A stretch of DNA of 64,000 nt from Variovorax brevis (GTDB lineage: Bacteria > Pseudomonadota > Gammaproteobacteria > Burkholderiales > Burkholderiaceae_C), in contig NZ_JASZYG010000009.1 in assembly GCF_030317105.1 (NCBI RefSeq), forward strand, positions 1 to 64,000, given 5' to 3'. Below, piece after piece: positions 15,461 through 24,858 of the stretch (positions within the stretch are counted from its first letter, which is position 1; each line of letters starts with the position of its first letter). The notes under the pieces were generated by a model that saw only the letters and a list, made by a program, of their open reading frames with translations, did no database searches and was not told where the DNA came from. The translations under genes were made by a program, and so were the position numbers.

Positions 15461-16153
15461 ATGCCACGCATCCTGCTGATCGACGACGACGAGCATCTGG
15501 CCGCCCCCCTGGCCAGCTACTTCGCGCGCTTCGACTACGCACTCGACAGCGCGACCCGGCCCAGCGAAGGCCTGGCAAAACTGCGCGCCGGAAACTACGA
15601 CGCTGCCATCCTCGATGTCATGTTGCCCGAGATGGATGGCTTCGCACTGTGCCGCGAGATCCGCAAGGTAAGCGACATTCCCATCGTCATGCTCACCGCC
15701 CGCGGCGAGGTGATGGACCGCGTCGTCGGGCTCGAACTGGGCGCGGACGACTACCTGCCCAAGCCCTTCGAGCCGCGCGAACTGGTGGCGCGCGTGCAGA
15801 CCATCCTGCGTCGCCAGCGCGTGGCGCCGCCCGCCGACGCTGTCACTTCGCGCCGCGTGTTTGACGGACTGGCCATCGACCTCGACAAGCGGGAGGTCTT
15901 GCGCCAAGGCGAGCGCATCGAGCTGACCGGCACCGAATTCGAACTGCTCGCCTTGCTGGCCGGCGAGCCCGGCAAGGTCTTCAGCCGGGACGACATCCTG
16001 AACCGCCTGCGCGGCCACGAGGCCGAGCTCTACACCCGCGCGGTCGACATCGTCGTGAGCCGTCTGCGCAAGAAACTCGAGCCGCTCGATTGCATCAAGA
16101 CCCTGCGCAACGCCGGCTACACGCTTGCCGTGGGAAAGAGCGGCCCGGCGTGA
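15461..16153 (+). CDS. OmpR-family response regulator
   Basis: 230 residues. The receiver domain has the acidic pocket 'LIDDDEHLA', the phospho-acceptor Asp 52 in 'AAILDVMLPEMDG' and the lysine in 'DYLPKPFEPREL'. The C-terminal winged helix ('IELTGTEFELLALLAGEPGK', 'RAVDIVVSRLRKKLEP') binds DNA. It resembles CpxR/RstA. The stop overlaps the kinase start as GTGA. The likely targets are the cluster's own upstream sites. Confidence 0.94.
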   Translation: MPRILLIDDDEHLAAPLASYFARFDYALDSATRPSEGLAKLRAGNYDAAILDVMLPEMDGFALCREIRKVSDIPIVMLTARGEVMDRVVGLELGADDYLPKPFEPRELVARVQTILRRQRVAPPADAVTSRRVFDGLAIDLDKREVLRQGERIELTGTEFELLALLAGEPGKVFSRDDILNRLRGHEAELYTRAVDIVVSRLRKKLEPLDCIKTLRNAGYTLAVGKSGPA

Positions 16154-17523
16154 GGCATCGGGGGCAGCACGCGGACAAGCGTCACTGGCGCCGTCGCTGG
16201 CGCCACTCGCTGCGCCTGCGGCTGGTCACGATGTTTGTCCTGCTGGCGCTGGCGATGACCGCCGTGTTCGTCGTGGGCATGCAGAGCACGATCGCCAGCG
16301 GATGGCGCGATGCCGGACGGCCGTTGATTGCCGACTATGTCGACCGCCTGGTCGCGGAAATCGGCACACCGCCCGACGTCGCACGCGCGCAGGCCTTGGT
16401 CGACCGGCTGCCCATCTCCATACGCATCCAGGGTCCGACGGTGAACTGGGATTCCCATCCGGGACGCATGCAAAGGCGCGGCTTCGAATCACGCGCCAGC
16501 GAGACCTTCAGCCGCACCACCGCGGACGGCCATCGCATCAGCTTTGGCCTCGGCACGCTGCCGTGGCAACGTGGCCCGCATGGGGTGGGCTGGCTCACGC
16601 TGGGCGCGCTGCTGTTGCTCATCGTGGTCGCCTATGCCTACGTGCGACGGCTGCTGCGGCCGCTCGATGACATCGGTGCGGGTGCGCAACGCTTTGGCCG
16701 CGGCGAGTTCGACCAGTCCATCCCCATCCGCCGGCACGACGAGCTGGGCGACCTTGCGATGCGCATCAACACGATGGCGCGCGACATCGAAGGCATGCTC
16801 GATGCCAAACGCGCGCTGTTGCTGGCACTGAGCCATGAATTGCGGTCACCCCTCACGCGCGCCCGTCTCAACGCCGAGCTGCTGCCCAACACGCCGGAGG
16901 GCCAGACCGAGCGCGAAGCCCTGTTGCGCGACCTGGCCGAGATGCGCGACCTGATCAGCGACCTGCTCGAAAGCGAGCGGCTCGCCAGTCCGCACGCGGC
17001 CTTGCACCGTGAAGACGTGGACCTCGCTGCGCTGGCACGAGACGTGGTCGCGGACCTCCCGCAGGCCGCCAGCACGACCCTGGACCTGGCCCCCGACGTG
17101 CCGCTACTTGCACTGGACCGCACCCGCATGCGACTGCTGCTGCGCAACCTGCTGGACAACGCATGGCGCCACGGCGCGGGCGCCACGCAGCCGCCGTGTC
17201 TTTCGCTGCGCCGCGTCGACAATGCGGCCGTCGAGATCGAGGTTCGCGATTTCGGCCCCGGCGTCAGCGAAGCGCAGCTCGAACGCCTCGCCGAGCCCTT
17301 CTTTCGCGCCGACAGTGCCCGCCAGCGCGCGACGGGTGGCGTGGGGCTGGGCATGTACCTGTGCAGGCTGGTCGCCCAGGCACACGGTGGCACCTTCACG
17401 CTGAGAAACGCGCAGCCGGGCTTGTCGGTGCTGGTGCGGCTGTCGCTTGCGCAACCGTCGCCAGGCCAAGGTGCCGATACGATGCGTTCCCGAGCTTTCC
17501 GTGCACAAGGAGACACCGCATGA
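16150..17523 (+). CDS. Sensor histidine kinase
   Basis: 457 residues from a GTG at 16150 overlapping the regulator stop; this start is chosen because it gives a short basic N-terminus before the first membrane segment ('FVLLALAMTAVFVVGM'). A periplasmic loop of about 110 residues lies before the second ('LTLGALLLLIVVAYAYV'). Then follow HAMP, the dimerisation helix 'LALSHELRSPLTRARL' with phospho-accepting His 229, and the ATPase boxes 'NLLDNAWRHGAG', 'VRDFGPGVSE' and 'GGVGLGMYLCRLVA'. It is the partner of the adjacent regulator and EnvZ/CpxA-like in build. Confidence 0.94.
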   Translation: MRHRGQHADKRHWRRRWRHSLRLRLVTMFVLLALAMTAVFVVGMQSTIASGWRDAGRPLIADYVDRLVAEIGTPPDVARAQALVDRLPISIRIQGPTVNWDSHPGRMQRRGFESRASETFSRTTADGHRISFGLGTLPWQRGPHGVGWLTLGALLLLIVVAYAYVRRLLRPLDDIGAGAQRFGRGEFDQSIPIRRHDELGDLAMRINTMARDIEGMLDAKRALLLALSHELRSPLTRARLNAELLPNTPEGQTEREALLRDLAEMRDLISDLLESERLASPHAALHREDVDLAALARDVVADLPQAASTTLDLAPDVPLLALDRTRMRLLLRNLLDNAWRHGAGATQPPCLSLRRVDNAAVEIEVRDFGPGVSEAQLERLAEPFFRADSARQRATGGVGLGMYLCRLVAQAHGGTFTLRNAQPGLSVLVRLSLAQPSPGQGADTMRSRAFRAQGDTA

Positions 17524-18560
17524 GCACCGCCACCGACACCACCAACCACCAGATCCGCCTTGCCAAGCGCCCCGAGGGCACGCCCACCCGCGACAACTGG
17601 TCCTACACCACCGAACCGGTGGGCGAGCCGGCCGACGGTGGCGTGCTGGTCAAGACACTGTCGCTGTCGCTCGACCCCGCCATGCGCGGCTGGATGAATG
17701 AAGGCAAGAGCTACATCCCGCCCGTCGAGATCGGCGCCGTGATGCGCGCAGGCGGCGTCGGCCGCGTGGTGGCGTCGCGCAATCCCGACTTCGCCGTCGG
17801 CGACACGGTGTACGGCACGCTCGGCGTGCAGGCATACATGCTGGTGGCCAAGGAAGAGATCAAGCGCAACGGCCTGGTGAAGATCGACCTGCGCGCCGGC
17901 TCCATCGGCCAGTGGCTCAACGTGCTGGGCATGCCGGGCATGACCGGCTATTTCGGCCTCATGGACGTCGGCCAACCCAAAGAGGGCGACACCGTGGTGG
18001 TGTCCGGCGCGGCTGGTGCCGTCGGCCAGACCGTGGGCCAACTGGCCAAAATCAAGGGCTGCCGCGTGGTCGGCATTGCCGGTGGCCAAGCCAAGTGCGA
18101 CTGGGTGGTCAAGGAGTTGGGCTTTGACGCCTGCATCGACTACAAGGCCGGTGCCGCCGCCGTGCGCGAAGGACTGAAGGCGCACTGCCCCAAGGGTGTC
18201 GACATCTATTTCGACAACGTGGGCGGCGACATCCTGGACATTGTGCTCGCCAAACTGGCGCGGGGCGCACGCATCATCATCTGCGGCGCGATCAGCCAGT
18301 ACAACAACACGACGCCGGTGCAGGGACCCAAGAACTACCTCAGCCTGCTGGTCAATCGTGCGCGCATGCAGGGCATCGTCGTGTTCGACTACGCCGACCG
18401 CTATCACCTGGCGGTGGCCGAACTCGCCGGCTACCTCAAGGACGGCCGCATGAAGAGCCGCGAAGACACGGTCGAAGGCCTCGATACTTTTCCCGAAGCG
18501 CTGCTGCGCCTGTTCACGGGCGAGAACTTCGGCAAGCTGGTGCTGAAGGTCGCGGACTGA
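17520..18560 (+). CDS. Zinc-free MDR-family NADP-dependent oxidoreductase (CurA/LTB4 dehydrogenase-like)
   Basis: 346 residues. It lacks the zinc ligands of alcohol dehydrogenases and has 'LDPAMRGWMNEGKSYIPPVE' and the nucleotide-binding 'VSGAAGAVGQTVGQLAKIKG', which place it with NADPH-dependent alkenal and curcumin reductases that reduce conjugated double bonds. 'DIYFDNVGGDILD' and 'ICGAISQYN' are family hallmarks. The ATG at 17520 overlaps the kinase stop by ATGA, so it is read from the same transcript and may be part of the stress response. Confidence 0.9.
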   Translation: MSTATDTTNHQIRLAKRPEGTPTRDNWSYTTEPVGEPADGGVLVKTLSLSLDPAMRGWMNEGKSYIPPVEIGAVMRAGGVGRVVASRNPDFAVGDTVYGTLGVQAYMLVAKEEIKRNGLVKIDLRAGSIGQWLNVLGMPGMTGYFGLMDVGQPKEGDTVVVSGAAGAVGQTVGQLAKIKGCRVVGIAGGQAKCDWVVKELGFDACIDYKAGAAAVREGLKAHCPKGVDIYFDNVGGDILDIVLAKLARGARIIICGAISQYNNTTPVQGPKNYLSLLVNRARMQGIVVFDYADRYHLAVAELAGYLKDGRMKSREDTVEGLDTFPEALLRLFTGENFGKLVLKVAD

Positions 18561-18569
18561 GTCGCCCAG

Positions 18570-19430
18570 TCAACGCGCGCGCGTGCCCATCACGGCGGCG
18601 GAGATGATCATCGCCGCCGCCAGCGCGATGGTCCAGCTCAGCGGGCGATGCGTGACGAGCAGCAGCAGCGCCGTGGACGCCAGCGGCGTGATGTAGCTCA
18701 GGATGCCGATCTGGCGCGCATCGCCGCGCTTGAGCGCCATGTCCCAAAAGAAGAAGGCGGCCCCCAGCGGGCCCAGGCCGCAGAGCACGACCAGCAGCCA
18801 GTCGCGCCCGGACATCGCAGCGGACGGCTCCAGCAGCGCATGGCAGGCCAGCGAGAGCGCGCCAGACACCAATCCGAAAAGGCCGATCGCCGCCGTTGGA
18901 AAGGCGCGCACCCGCTGGGTCCACAGCGAGTAACTCGCCCAGATGAAAGCCGAGCCCAGTGCAGGCAGGAAGCCCCAGTACTGCGTGGCCGCGCCCGTCG
19001 CGTCTGCTGCACCTGAGCCGCCGCGTGCGCCAAGAATGGCGATGGCCGCGCCCGCAAAACCCAAAAGCGCCGCCACGACGTGCACCGCCCGCAGCGACAC
19101 GCCCCGCAACAGCAGCGGCGCGAAGACCACCATGAACAACGGCCACAGGTAGTTCACCAGGTTGGCTTCCACGGGCGGCGCATGCCGCAACGCGATGAAG
19201 AGCAGGAAGTGAAAACCGAAGAGGCCGTAGATGCCGAGCGCCAGCGTGGACGCAGGCACGGCCCACGCCTTGCGGTCCTTCAGCACCAGCGGCCAGCTCA
19301 TGACGCTCCCGATGACCAGGGCCAAGCCTGTCAGCAGGAAGGGAGGCAAATGAGAGAGCGCGGTGCCGAGCGAGGCGAGAGTGGCCCACAGCGCGATGGC
19401 AGCAAGGGCGAAGAGGGTGGATGAAGACAT
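18570..19430 (-). CDS. EamA/DMT-family transporter
   Basis: 286 residues forming about ten hydrophobic segments arranged as two similar halves, as in the drug/metabolite transporter superfamily. 'APPVEANLVNYLWPLFMVVF' in the first half and 'ILSYITPLASTALLLLVTHRP' in the second are the EamA repeat ends. The substrate cannot be told from sequence. The 3' end converges on the oxidoreductase with a gap of 9 bases. It lies 49 bases after the permease gene and may be the last gene of the lipB operon. Confidence 0.88.
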   Translation of the reverse strand: MSSSTLFALAAIALWATLASLGTALSHLPPFLLTGLALVIGSVMSWPLVLKDRKAWAVPASTLALGIYGLFGFHFLLFIALRHAPPVEANLVNYLWPLFMVVFAPLLLRGVSLRAVHVVAALLGFAGAAIAILGARGGSGAADATGAATQYWGFLPALGSAFIWASYSLWTQRVRAFPTAAIGLFGLVSGALSLACHALLEPSAAMSGRDWLLVVLCGLGPLGAAFFFWDMALKRGDARQIGILSYITPLASTALLLLVTHRPLSWTIALAAAMIISAAVMGTRAR

Positions 19431-19479
19431 GAGCGCGCGAGCTTAATCCGTGCGCTCCGCGGCACACCGCGTCAACGGA

Positions 19480-20619
19480 TCAGCCGAGCCGCAACCAGAC
19501 CGCCGATGCCGCGCACACCAGCAGGAAGGGAATGCTGATGCGATGAAACTCGCGCAATCCGTGAGGCAACTTCGCCAGTCGCAAGGCAATGAGATTCGCC
19601 AGCGAGCCGATCACGCAACCGAATCCCCCCACGCTCACGCCCGCCGCCAGCGCAGGCAGGTCGTGCACATAGCGCTCCAGCAGGATCGTCGCCGGCACAT
19701 TGCTGATGAATTGCGAGGTGACGATGGCCGCCAGGTACGCGCGCCAGCCACCTTCAATGGGCCAATGCCCCGCCAGCGCCGCCACGGCGGGAAGCTCGGC
19801 CAGTTGACGCAGGTCGACGAACATCAGCGCGATGATCGCCAGCAAGGCCCAATCGATGCCCAGCAGCACGCGCGGGCGCAGCAAGGCGAAGGCGCCGAAC
19901 ACCAGCGCGAGGCCGGCCAGCAGCCAACCGCGGTCGAGCGCGATCACGAAGGCGATGAAGAGCCCGCAGGACAAGGCCAGCAGCCGGGGGTGGTCCGGCG
20001 TGTCGTCCACTTGCGGTTTCAACTCGATCGGAGTGCGCGGAACAAGCAGCCACACCGCCACGAACAGCCAGAACAACATCACCGCCACCGTGGGCGCCAT
20101 CATGGCCATGAAGCCCACGAAGCTTTCGCCGCTGCGGTGCCACAGGAAGAGGTTCTGCGGATTGCCGATGGGCGTGAGCGCCGATCCCGCATTCACGGCC
20201 AGCGCCTCCAGCACCACGAGGCGCGCCAGCGGCAGATGGGCCTGCGTTGCCAGCACGCGCGTGAGCGGCACCAGCAGAAAGAGGCTCACGTCATTGGTGA
20301 CCAGCGCCGACAGCAAGGCTGCGCTGGCCGTCAGCGTGAATGCCAGCCCGTGCAGATGGGTGGTTCGGGCCAGCAGGCGTTGCGCGGCGTGTTGCAGCAT
20401 GCCGCTGCGCTCCACGCCCTGCGTGATGGCCAGCAGGCCCGCCAGCGCGCCGATGGTTTGCCAGTCGATGAGCCGCACGTAATCCATCGGTGCGCGCGGA
20501 TGCCACAGCGCGAAGGCGATGGCCGCCGCCACGAGGATCCACAACAGGCCGTTGCCGCCGCCGTCCTCGTCGCCGTGTGCAGACAAGGAATGGCTTTTGT
20601 TGGCCCCGGCGCCTTGCAT
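19480..20619 (-). CDS. SLC13/YbiR-like anion permease
   Basis: 379 residues, strongly hydrophobic, about ten segments. 'LLSALVTNDVSLFLLVPLT' and 'NAGSALTPIGNPQNLFLW' are the re-entrant hairpin motifs of the ion transporter superfamily (SLC13, ArsB, NhaD), and the second half repeats this with 'TSQFISNVPATILL'. E. coli YbiR has a similar length and build. The substrate may be an anion but is not known. The start is 8 bases after the acyl-CoA synthetase stop. Confidence 0.85.
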   Translation of the reverse strand: MQGAGANKSHSLSAHGDEDGGGNGLLWILVAAAIAFALWHPRAPMDYVRLIDWQTIGALAGLLAITQGVERSGMLQHAAQRLLARTTHLHGLAFTLTASAALLSALVTNDVSLFLLVPLTRVLATQAHLPLARLVVLEALAVNAGSALTPIGNPQNLFLWHRSGESFVGFMAMMAPTVAVMLFWLFVAVWLLVPRTPIELKPQVDDTPDHPRLLALSCGLFIAFVIALDRGWLLAGLALVFGAFALLRPRVLLGIDWALLAIIALMFVDLRQLAELPAVAALAGHWPIEGGWRAYLAAIVTSQFISNVPATILLERYVHDLPALAAGVSVGGFGCVIGSLANLIALRLAKLPHGLREFHRISIPFLLVCAASAVWLRLG

Positions 20620-20627
20620 TCGCCCGA

Positions 20628-22181
20628 TCAGAGCGAGCTGGTGCCCGACGAAGGCAGACGCTCGCGCAACTCACGCTTGAGCACCTTGCCGATCGCGCTG
20701 CGAGGCAGTTCTTCGACGACGACGAGCTGCGCCAGGCGTTGCGTCTTTCCGAGCCGGCCATTGGCCCATTGGAGCAATTCATCCGCGCTGGTCGCGCTGG
20801 AAGCAGCCATCACCACGAAGGCCACGGGCGTTTCGCCCCATGCCTCGGAGGGCACGCCGACGACCGCCGCTTCCGCCACGTCCGCGTGCTCGCGCAACAC
20901 CGCTTCGAGGTCGCTCGGATAGATGTTGAAGCCGCCGCTGATGATCATGTCCTTCTTGCGATCGAACAGCGTGAGGAAGCCTTCGTCGTCGAAGCGCCCC
21001 ACGTCGCCCGTGCGGATGAAGCGCTTGCCGCTGGCATCGAACCACTCGGCCTCGCGGGTTTTGTCCGGTTGGCGGTGGTAGCCGACCATCATGCCGGCGG
21101 AATGGCCGACGACTTCACCCGCTTCGCCCGGCGCGACTTCATGGCCTTCGTCGTCGATCAGGCGGATGTCGCTGCCTTCGGCCGGCCGTCCGACGGTGTG
21201 CAGCTTGTGCGGCGTCAGGTGCGCTTCGAGGATGCAAGTGCCGCCGCCTTCGGTCATGCCGTAGAACTCGATCAGGCCACCCGGCCATCGTGCGAGCACG
21301 TCGGCCTTGAGCGCGGCGTTGAAGGGTGCACTGGTGCTGAACTTGTACTTGAACGAAGACAGGTCGTGCGCGCCGAAGTCCGCACGCGCCATCAGGCGCT
21401 GGTATTGCACCGGCACCAGCATGGTGTGCGTCACGCGATGCTGCGCGGCGAGTTGCAGATAGCGTGCGGCATCGAACTTGGCCATGAGCACGACGCAGCC
21501 GCCATAGGCGATGGTCGGAAAGAACACGACCAGCGTCGTGTTGGAGTAGAGCGGCGTCGACAGCAGGGTGACCGTCTGCGGCCCGTACTCGTACTTCGCG
21601 CCGCGGCGCACGTGGGCCCATCGCATGCCGTGACCTTGCACGATGCCCTTGGGCTCGCCCGTGGTGCCGGACGAATAGATGATGTTGAAAGGCGCAGCGG
21701 GTTCGACCTCCACCGGTGCAGGCCGCGCGCCAACGGGTGCGAGCCAGCCCTGCAGGTCATCGGCGGCGCTGCCATCGAGCGTGATGCGGCGGACCTTGTC
21801 TACGCCTGCCACCAGTTCGCTGGTCGAAGCGTCGATGAAGAACAACCTGGCCTCGGCGTCTTCCACCATTCGCGCAAGGCTGGCCGGCGTCGAACTGGGC
21901 GCGAGCGGCGCGACCGCCACGCCCGCGCGCAACGCGCCGAGAAAAACAGCGGCATAGGCCACCGACGATGCTGCGCAGACAGCAATCGCGTCACCCGCAC
22001 GGAGCCCGTCGCGCTGCAGTCCCGCGGCCACGCGATCCATCAGCGCGTCGAGCGCGCCGTAGCTCATCGATTGTTGGGAGTCGACCAGCGCCAGCCGATC
22101 GGGCGCGCTCTGCGCATGTTCATGGATGAGATCGGCAATGGCGCCGAATTCCTGCTCCAGCACCTTCTGCATTGCACTCAT
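20628..22181 (-). CDS. Acyl-CoA synthetase / AMP-dependent ligase
   Basis: 517 residues of an adenylate-forming enzyme that activates a carboxylic acid as acyl-AMP and then acyl-CoA. The P-loop 'IIYSSGTTGEPKGIV', 'EFYGMTEGGG', 'RFIRTGDVGRFDDEGFL' and 'DRKKDMIISGGFNIYPSDLE' appear in the usual order, and the catalytic lysine is in 'LPRSAIGKVLKRELRE'. The acid substrate is unknown; the lipA neighbour 13 bases away invites a link to medium-chain acids, but this is speculation. Confidence 0.9.
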   Translation of the reverse strand: MSAMQKVLEQEFGAIADLIHEHAQSAPDRLALVDSQQSMSYGALDALMDRVAAGLQRDGLRAGDAIAVCAASSVAYAAVFLGALRAGVAVAPLAPSSTPASLARMVEDAEARLFFIDASTSELVAGVDKVRRITLDGSAADDLQGWLAPVGARPAPVEVEPAAPFNIIYSSGTTGEPKGIVQGHGMRWAHVRRGAKYEYGPQTVTLLSTPLYSNTTLVVFFPTIAYGGCVVLMAKFDAARYLQLAAQHRVTHTMLVPVQYQRLMARADFGAHDLSSFKYKFSTSAPFNAALKADVLARWPGGLIEFYGMTEGGGTCILEAHLTPHKLHTVGRPAEGSDIRLIDDEGHEVAPGEAGEVVGHSAGMMVGYHRQPDKTREAEWFDASGKRFIRTGDVGRFDDEGFLTLFDRKKDMIISGGFNIYPSDLEAVLREHADVAEAAVVGVPSEAWGETPVAFVVMAASSATSADELLQWANGRLGKTQRLAQLVVVEELPRSAIGKVLKRELRERLPSSGTSSL

Positions 22182-22194
22182 GGCGCGCGGCGCC

Positions 22195-23175
22195 TCAAAC
22201 GCCGGCCGCGTGCGCTTGCTGGTCGGCGTGGTAGCTCGAGCGAACCATGGCGCCCACGGCAGCGTGGGAGAAGCCCATCTTGTAGGCCTCTTCCTCGAAC
22301 ATCTTGAAGGTGTCGGGGTGCACGTAGCGGCGCACCGGCAAGTGACTGGTGCTGGGCGCGAGGTACTGACCGATGGTCAGCATGTCGATGTCGTGCGCGC
22401 GCATGTCGCGCATGACCTGCAGGATCTCTTCGTCGGTTTCGCCCAGGCCCACCATGATGCCGCTCTTGGTCGGCACGTCGGGATGCAGCGCCTTGAACTT
22501 CTTCAGCAGGTTCAGGCTGAACTGGTAGTCGCTGCCGGGGCGTGCTTCCTTGTACAGGCGCGGCGCGGTTTCCAGGTTGTGGTTCATCACGTCGGGCGGC
22601 GCGGCCTTCAGGATTTCCAGCGCGCGGTCATCGCGGCCGCGGAAGTCGGGCACCAGGATCTCGATCTGCGTCATCGGCGACAGCTCGCGGATGTTCTTGA
22701 TGCAATCGACGAAATGCTGGCTGCCGCCATCGCGCAGGTCATCGCGGTCCACGCTGGTGATCACGACATATTTCAGCCGAAGCTTGGCAATGGTCTTGGC
22801 AAGGTTGAGCGGTTCGTCCTTGTCCAGCGGATCGGGCCGGCCGTGGCCCACGTCGCAGAAGGGGCAACGCCGCGTGCACTTGTCGCCCATGATCATGAAG
22901 GTGGCCGTGCCATTGCCGAAGCACTCGCCGATGTTGGGGCACGAAGCCTCTTCGCACACCGTGTGCAGGTTGCTCTCGCGCAGGATCTGCTTGATTTCGT
23001 AGAAGCGCGTGGTGGGGCTGCCGGCCTTCACGCGAATCCACTCGGGCTTCTTGAGCACTTCGCCCCGCTCGACCTTGATCGGGATCCGCGACAGCTTGGC
23101 CGCGGCCTTCTGCTTGGCCAGCGGGTTGTAGTTTTCGGCGCTCTGGGCGTCGCGAACGACTTCGGTGGTGCTCAT
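22195..23175 (-). CDS. lipA: Lipoyl synthase
   Basis: 326 residues. It is a radical-SAM enzyme that inserts two sulphurs into protein-bound octanoate. The SAM-cluster motif 'GDKCTRRCPFCDVGHG' (CX3CX2C) and the auxiliary-cluster cysteines 'VCEEASCPNIGECFGNG' (CX4CX5C) are both complete, and 'RSSYHADQ' near the C-terminus gives the conserved cluster-binding RSSY serine. It lies 8 bases downstream of lipB, the enzyme of the preceding step. Confidence 0.98.
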   Translation of the reverse strand: MSTTEVVRDAQSAENYNPLAKQKAAAKLSRIPIKVERGEVLKKPEWIRVKAGSPTTRFYEIKQILRESNLHTVCEEASCPNIGECFGNGTATFMIMGDKCTRRCPFCDVGHGRPDPLDKDEPLNLAKTIAKLRLKYVVITSVDRDDLRDGGSQHFVDCIKNIRELSPMTQIEILVPDFRGRDDRALEILKAAPPDVMNHNLETAPRLYKEARPGSDYQFSLNLLKKFKALHPDVPTKSGIMVGLGETDEEILQVMRDMRAHDIDMLTIGQYLAPSTSHLPVRRYVHPDTFKMFEEEAYKMGFSHAAVGAMVRSSYHADQQAHAAGV

Positions 23176-23183
23176 GGGTCGGG

Positions 23184-23852
23184 TCAGGGTTCCAGGAAGG
23201 CAACGAGCTTACGGCCCAGCACCTGCGCGGCTTCATCCCAAGTGGTTTGGACCCCGATTGTAGAAAGATCGACCGTTTTCAGCCCGCTGTAACCACATGG
23301 GTTGATGCGGTTGAAGGGTTCCAGGTCCATCGACACGTTCAAGGCCACACCGTGGTATGTGCAATGCCGGCTCACCTTGATGCCCAACGCGGCGATCTTG
23401 CCGAGGCCGCGAAATGCGTCGTCGGGGTGTGCCGGGCCGCTCAGCGCGGCGTGCGAAAAGGGGTCATCCAGGCGGACATAGATACCCGGCGCACCCGTCA
23501 CGCGATGCCCGGTGACGCCGAAATGGCTCAGCGTGCGGATCACCGATTCCTCGATGCGGTAGACGTATTCCTTGACGTAGTAGCCCGCACGCCGCAGGTC
23601 CAGCATCGGATAGGCCACGACCTGGCCGGGTCCGTGATAGGTCACCTGGCCGCCACGGTCGGTTTGCACGACGGGGATGTCGCCTGGCGCCAACACATGG
23701 TCGGCCTTGCCGGCCAGCCCTTGCGTGTAGACGGGCGGGTGCTCGCAGATCCAGAGCGTGTCACGCGTGGCGTCGTCGCGTGCCTGGGTGAACGCGCGCA
23801 TGGCTGCATAGGTCGCGTCGTAGTCTGCGCGTCCGCGCAACTCGATTTGCAT
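23184..23852 (-). CDS. lipB: Octanoyl-[acyl carrier protein]:protein N-octanoyltransferase
   Basis: 222 residues. LipB moves octanoate from ACP to lipoyl domains. 'DRGGQVTYHGPGQVVAYPML' is the family signature; the active-site cysteine is in 'INPCGYSGLKTVD' and the lysine in 'RGLGKIAALGIKVS'. It precedes lipA and follows the DUF493 gene by 17 bases, the same order as ybeD-lipB in E. coli. Confidence 0.97.
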   Translation of the reverse strand: MQIELRGRADYDATYAAMRAFTQARDDATRDTLWICEHPPVYTQGLAGKADHVLAPGDIPVVQTDRGGQVTYHGPGQVVAYPMLDLRRAGYYVKEYVYRIEESVIRTLSHFGVTGHRVTGAPGIYVRLDDPFSHAALSGPAHPDDAFRGLGKIAALGIKVSRHCTYHGVALNVSMDLEPFNRINPCGYSGLKTVDLSTIGVQTTWDEAAQVLGRKLVAFLEP

Positions 23853-23869
23853 CGCGGACGCCAGCGTGC

Positions 23870-24178
23870 TCAGAGCACCACCTTGACCATCGGGTGGGTC
23901 GACAGCGCGCGGTAGAGATCGTCGAGTTGCTCGCGGCTGGTGGCGGTCACGGTGATGGTCACGCCAAGATAATTGCCGCTCTTGCTGTCGCGCAACTCCA
24001 CGGTGCTCGCGTCAAAGTCCGGATCGAACTGCTTGGCCGTGTGCGTGACCGCGGTGACGAAGCCGTCCACGTTGGCGCCCATCACCTTGATCGGAAACTG
24101 CGACGGATACTCGATGAGCGACTCCTTGCGCGCATCAACGGGAGCGGTGTCGCTCGCGGGGGTGGGTGGGGTGGTCAT
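23870..24178 (-). CDS. DUF493/YbeD-family protein
   Basis: 102 residues from ATG 24178; a GTG at 24184 is possible, but GAGGAG is 9 bases from the ATG and only 3 from the GTG. 'LIEYPSQFPIKVMGANVDGF' and 'LGVTITVTATSREQLDDLYR' match the small ferredoxin-like fold of E. coli YbeD, possibly a regulatory domain. The position immediately before lipB is conserved across many proteobacteria. The function is unknown. Confidence 0.92.
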   Translation of the reverse strand: MTTPPTPASDTAPVDARKESLIEYPSQFPIKVMGANVDGFVTAVTHTAKQFDPDFDASTVELRDSKSGNYLGVTITVTATSREQLDDLYRALSTHPMVKVVL

Positions 24179-24298
24179 GGGCACGGGCTCCTCGAAAAAA
24201 TGACAGCGTGATGACCTTCGCCTTCGGAGGCCGTCGCTTGAAAAGAAGCATTAGACATGGGGTCGATCCATGAGGTTTCCAGCCACGCCGCTCAGACA

Positions 24299-24330
24299 TT
24301 GGTCAGACGGCATGGGTTTTTACTTATAAT
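24299..24330 (+). promoter_or_regulatory. Candidate promoter of the ATP synthase operon
   Basis: A perfect TATAAT at 24325-24330 lies 44 bases before atpI. The best -35 candidate, TTGGTC at 24299-24304, is 20 bases away, which is long; so the -10 is convincing but the -35 is not. The stretch 24185-24298, between this and the divergent DUF493 gene, must also hold the leftward lipB-operon promoter, which I could not place. Confidence 0.5.
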
Positions 24331-24374
24331 CAATGGCTTTGTGAAATTTACGGGTTGCATTCGGGCGTTATTCC

Positions 24375-24839
24375 ATGAACAAGTTTGCCCAGGATGCCGA
24401 GTTGGAAGACCCGGACGTTGAATACAAGCGGTTGACCGCCGAAGAGGCGCAACAACTGCGTGAGCGCAGTCCTCAGATTTCGCCTTGGCGGGTCGTCGTG
24501 GGGCAAATCATTGGGGGACTTCTCGCGGCGTTGGTCGCCTGGGGTCTGACGGGAAAGCAAAATTTGGGTTGGTCGGCCTTGTATGGCGCACTGTCGGTGG
24601 CAATTCCCGCCGCGGTGTTTGCGCGCGGGCTGACCGGTCGACTCTCATCCTTGAGCCCGAGCACTGCGGTGGTCGGGTTCTTCGTGTGGGAAATGGTCAA
24701 GATGGCCTTGACGGTGGCGATGCTGATGGCTGCCCCAAGGTTGATTACGGCGCTGAGCTGGCCAGCAATGCTGGCGGGTTTGGTGGTGGCAATGCAGGCG
24801 TATTGGGTGGTGGTGGTGATCGCCCCCAAGCGCAAGTAA
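24375..24839 (+). CDS. atpI: ATP synthase subunit I
   Basis: 154 residues. A charged N-terminal stretch is followed by four hydrophobic helices ('VVVGQIIGGLLAALVAWGL', 'ALYGALSVAIPAAVFARGL', 'VVGFFVWEMVKMALTVAML', 'MLAGLVVAMQAYWVVVVIA'), the AtpI pattern. AtpI helps assemble the c-ring or supplies magnesium in other bacteria and is not part of the finished enzyme. It opens the operon, 19 bases before atpB. Confidence 0.92.
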   Translation: MNKFAQDAELEDPDVEYKRLTAEEAQQLRERSPQISPWRVVVGQIIGGLLAALVAWGLTGKQNLGWSALYGALSVAIPAAVFARGLTGRLSSLSPSTAVVGFFVWEMVKMALTVAMLMAAPRLITALSWPAMLAGLVVAMQAYWVVVVIAPKRK

Positions 24840-24858
24840 CTTTAGAGACGAGTAACAG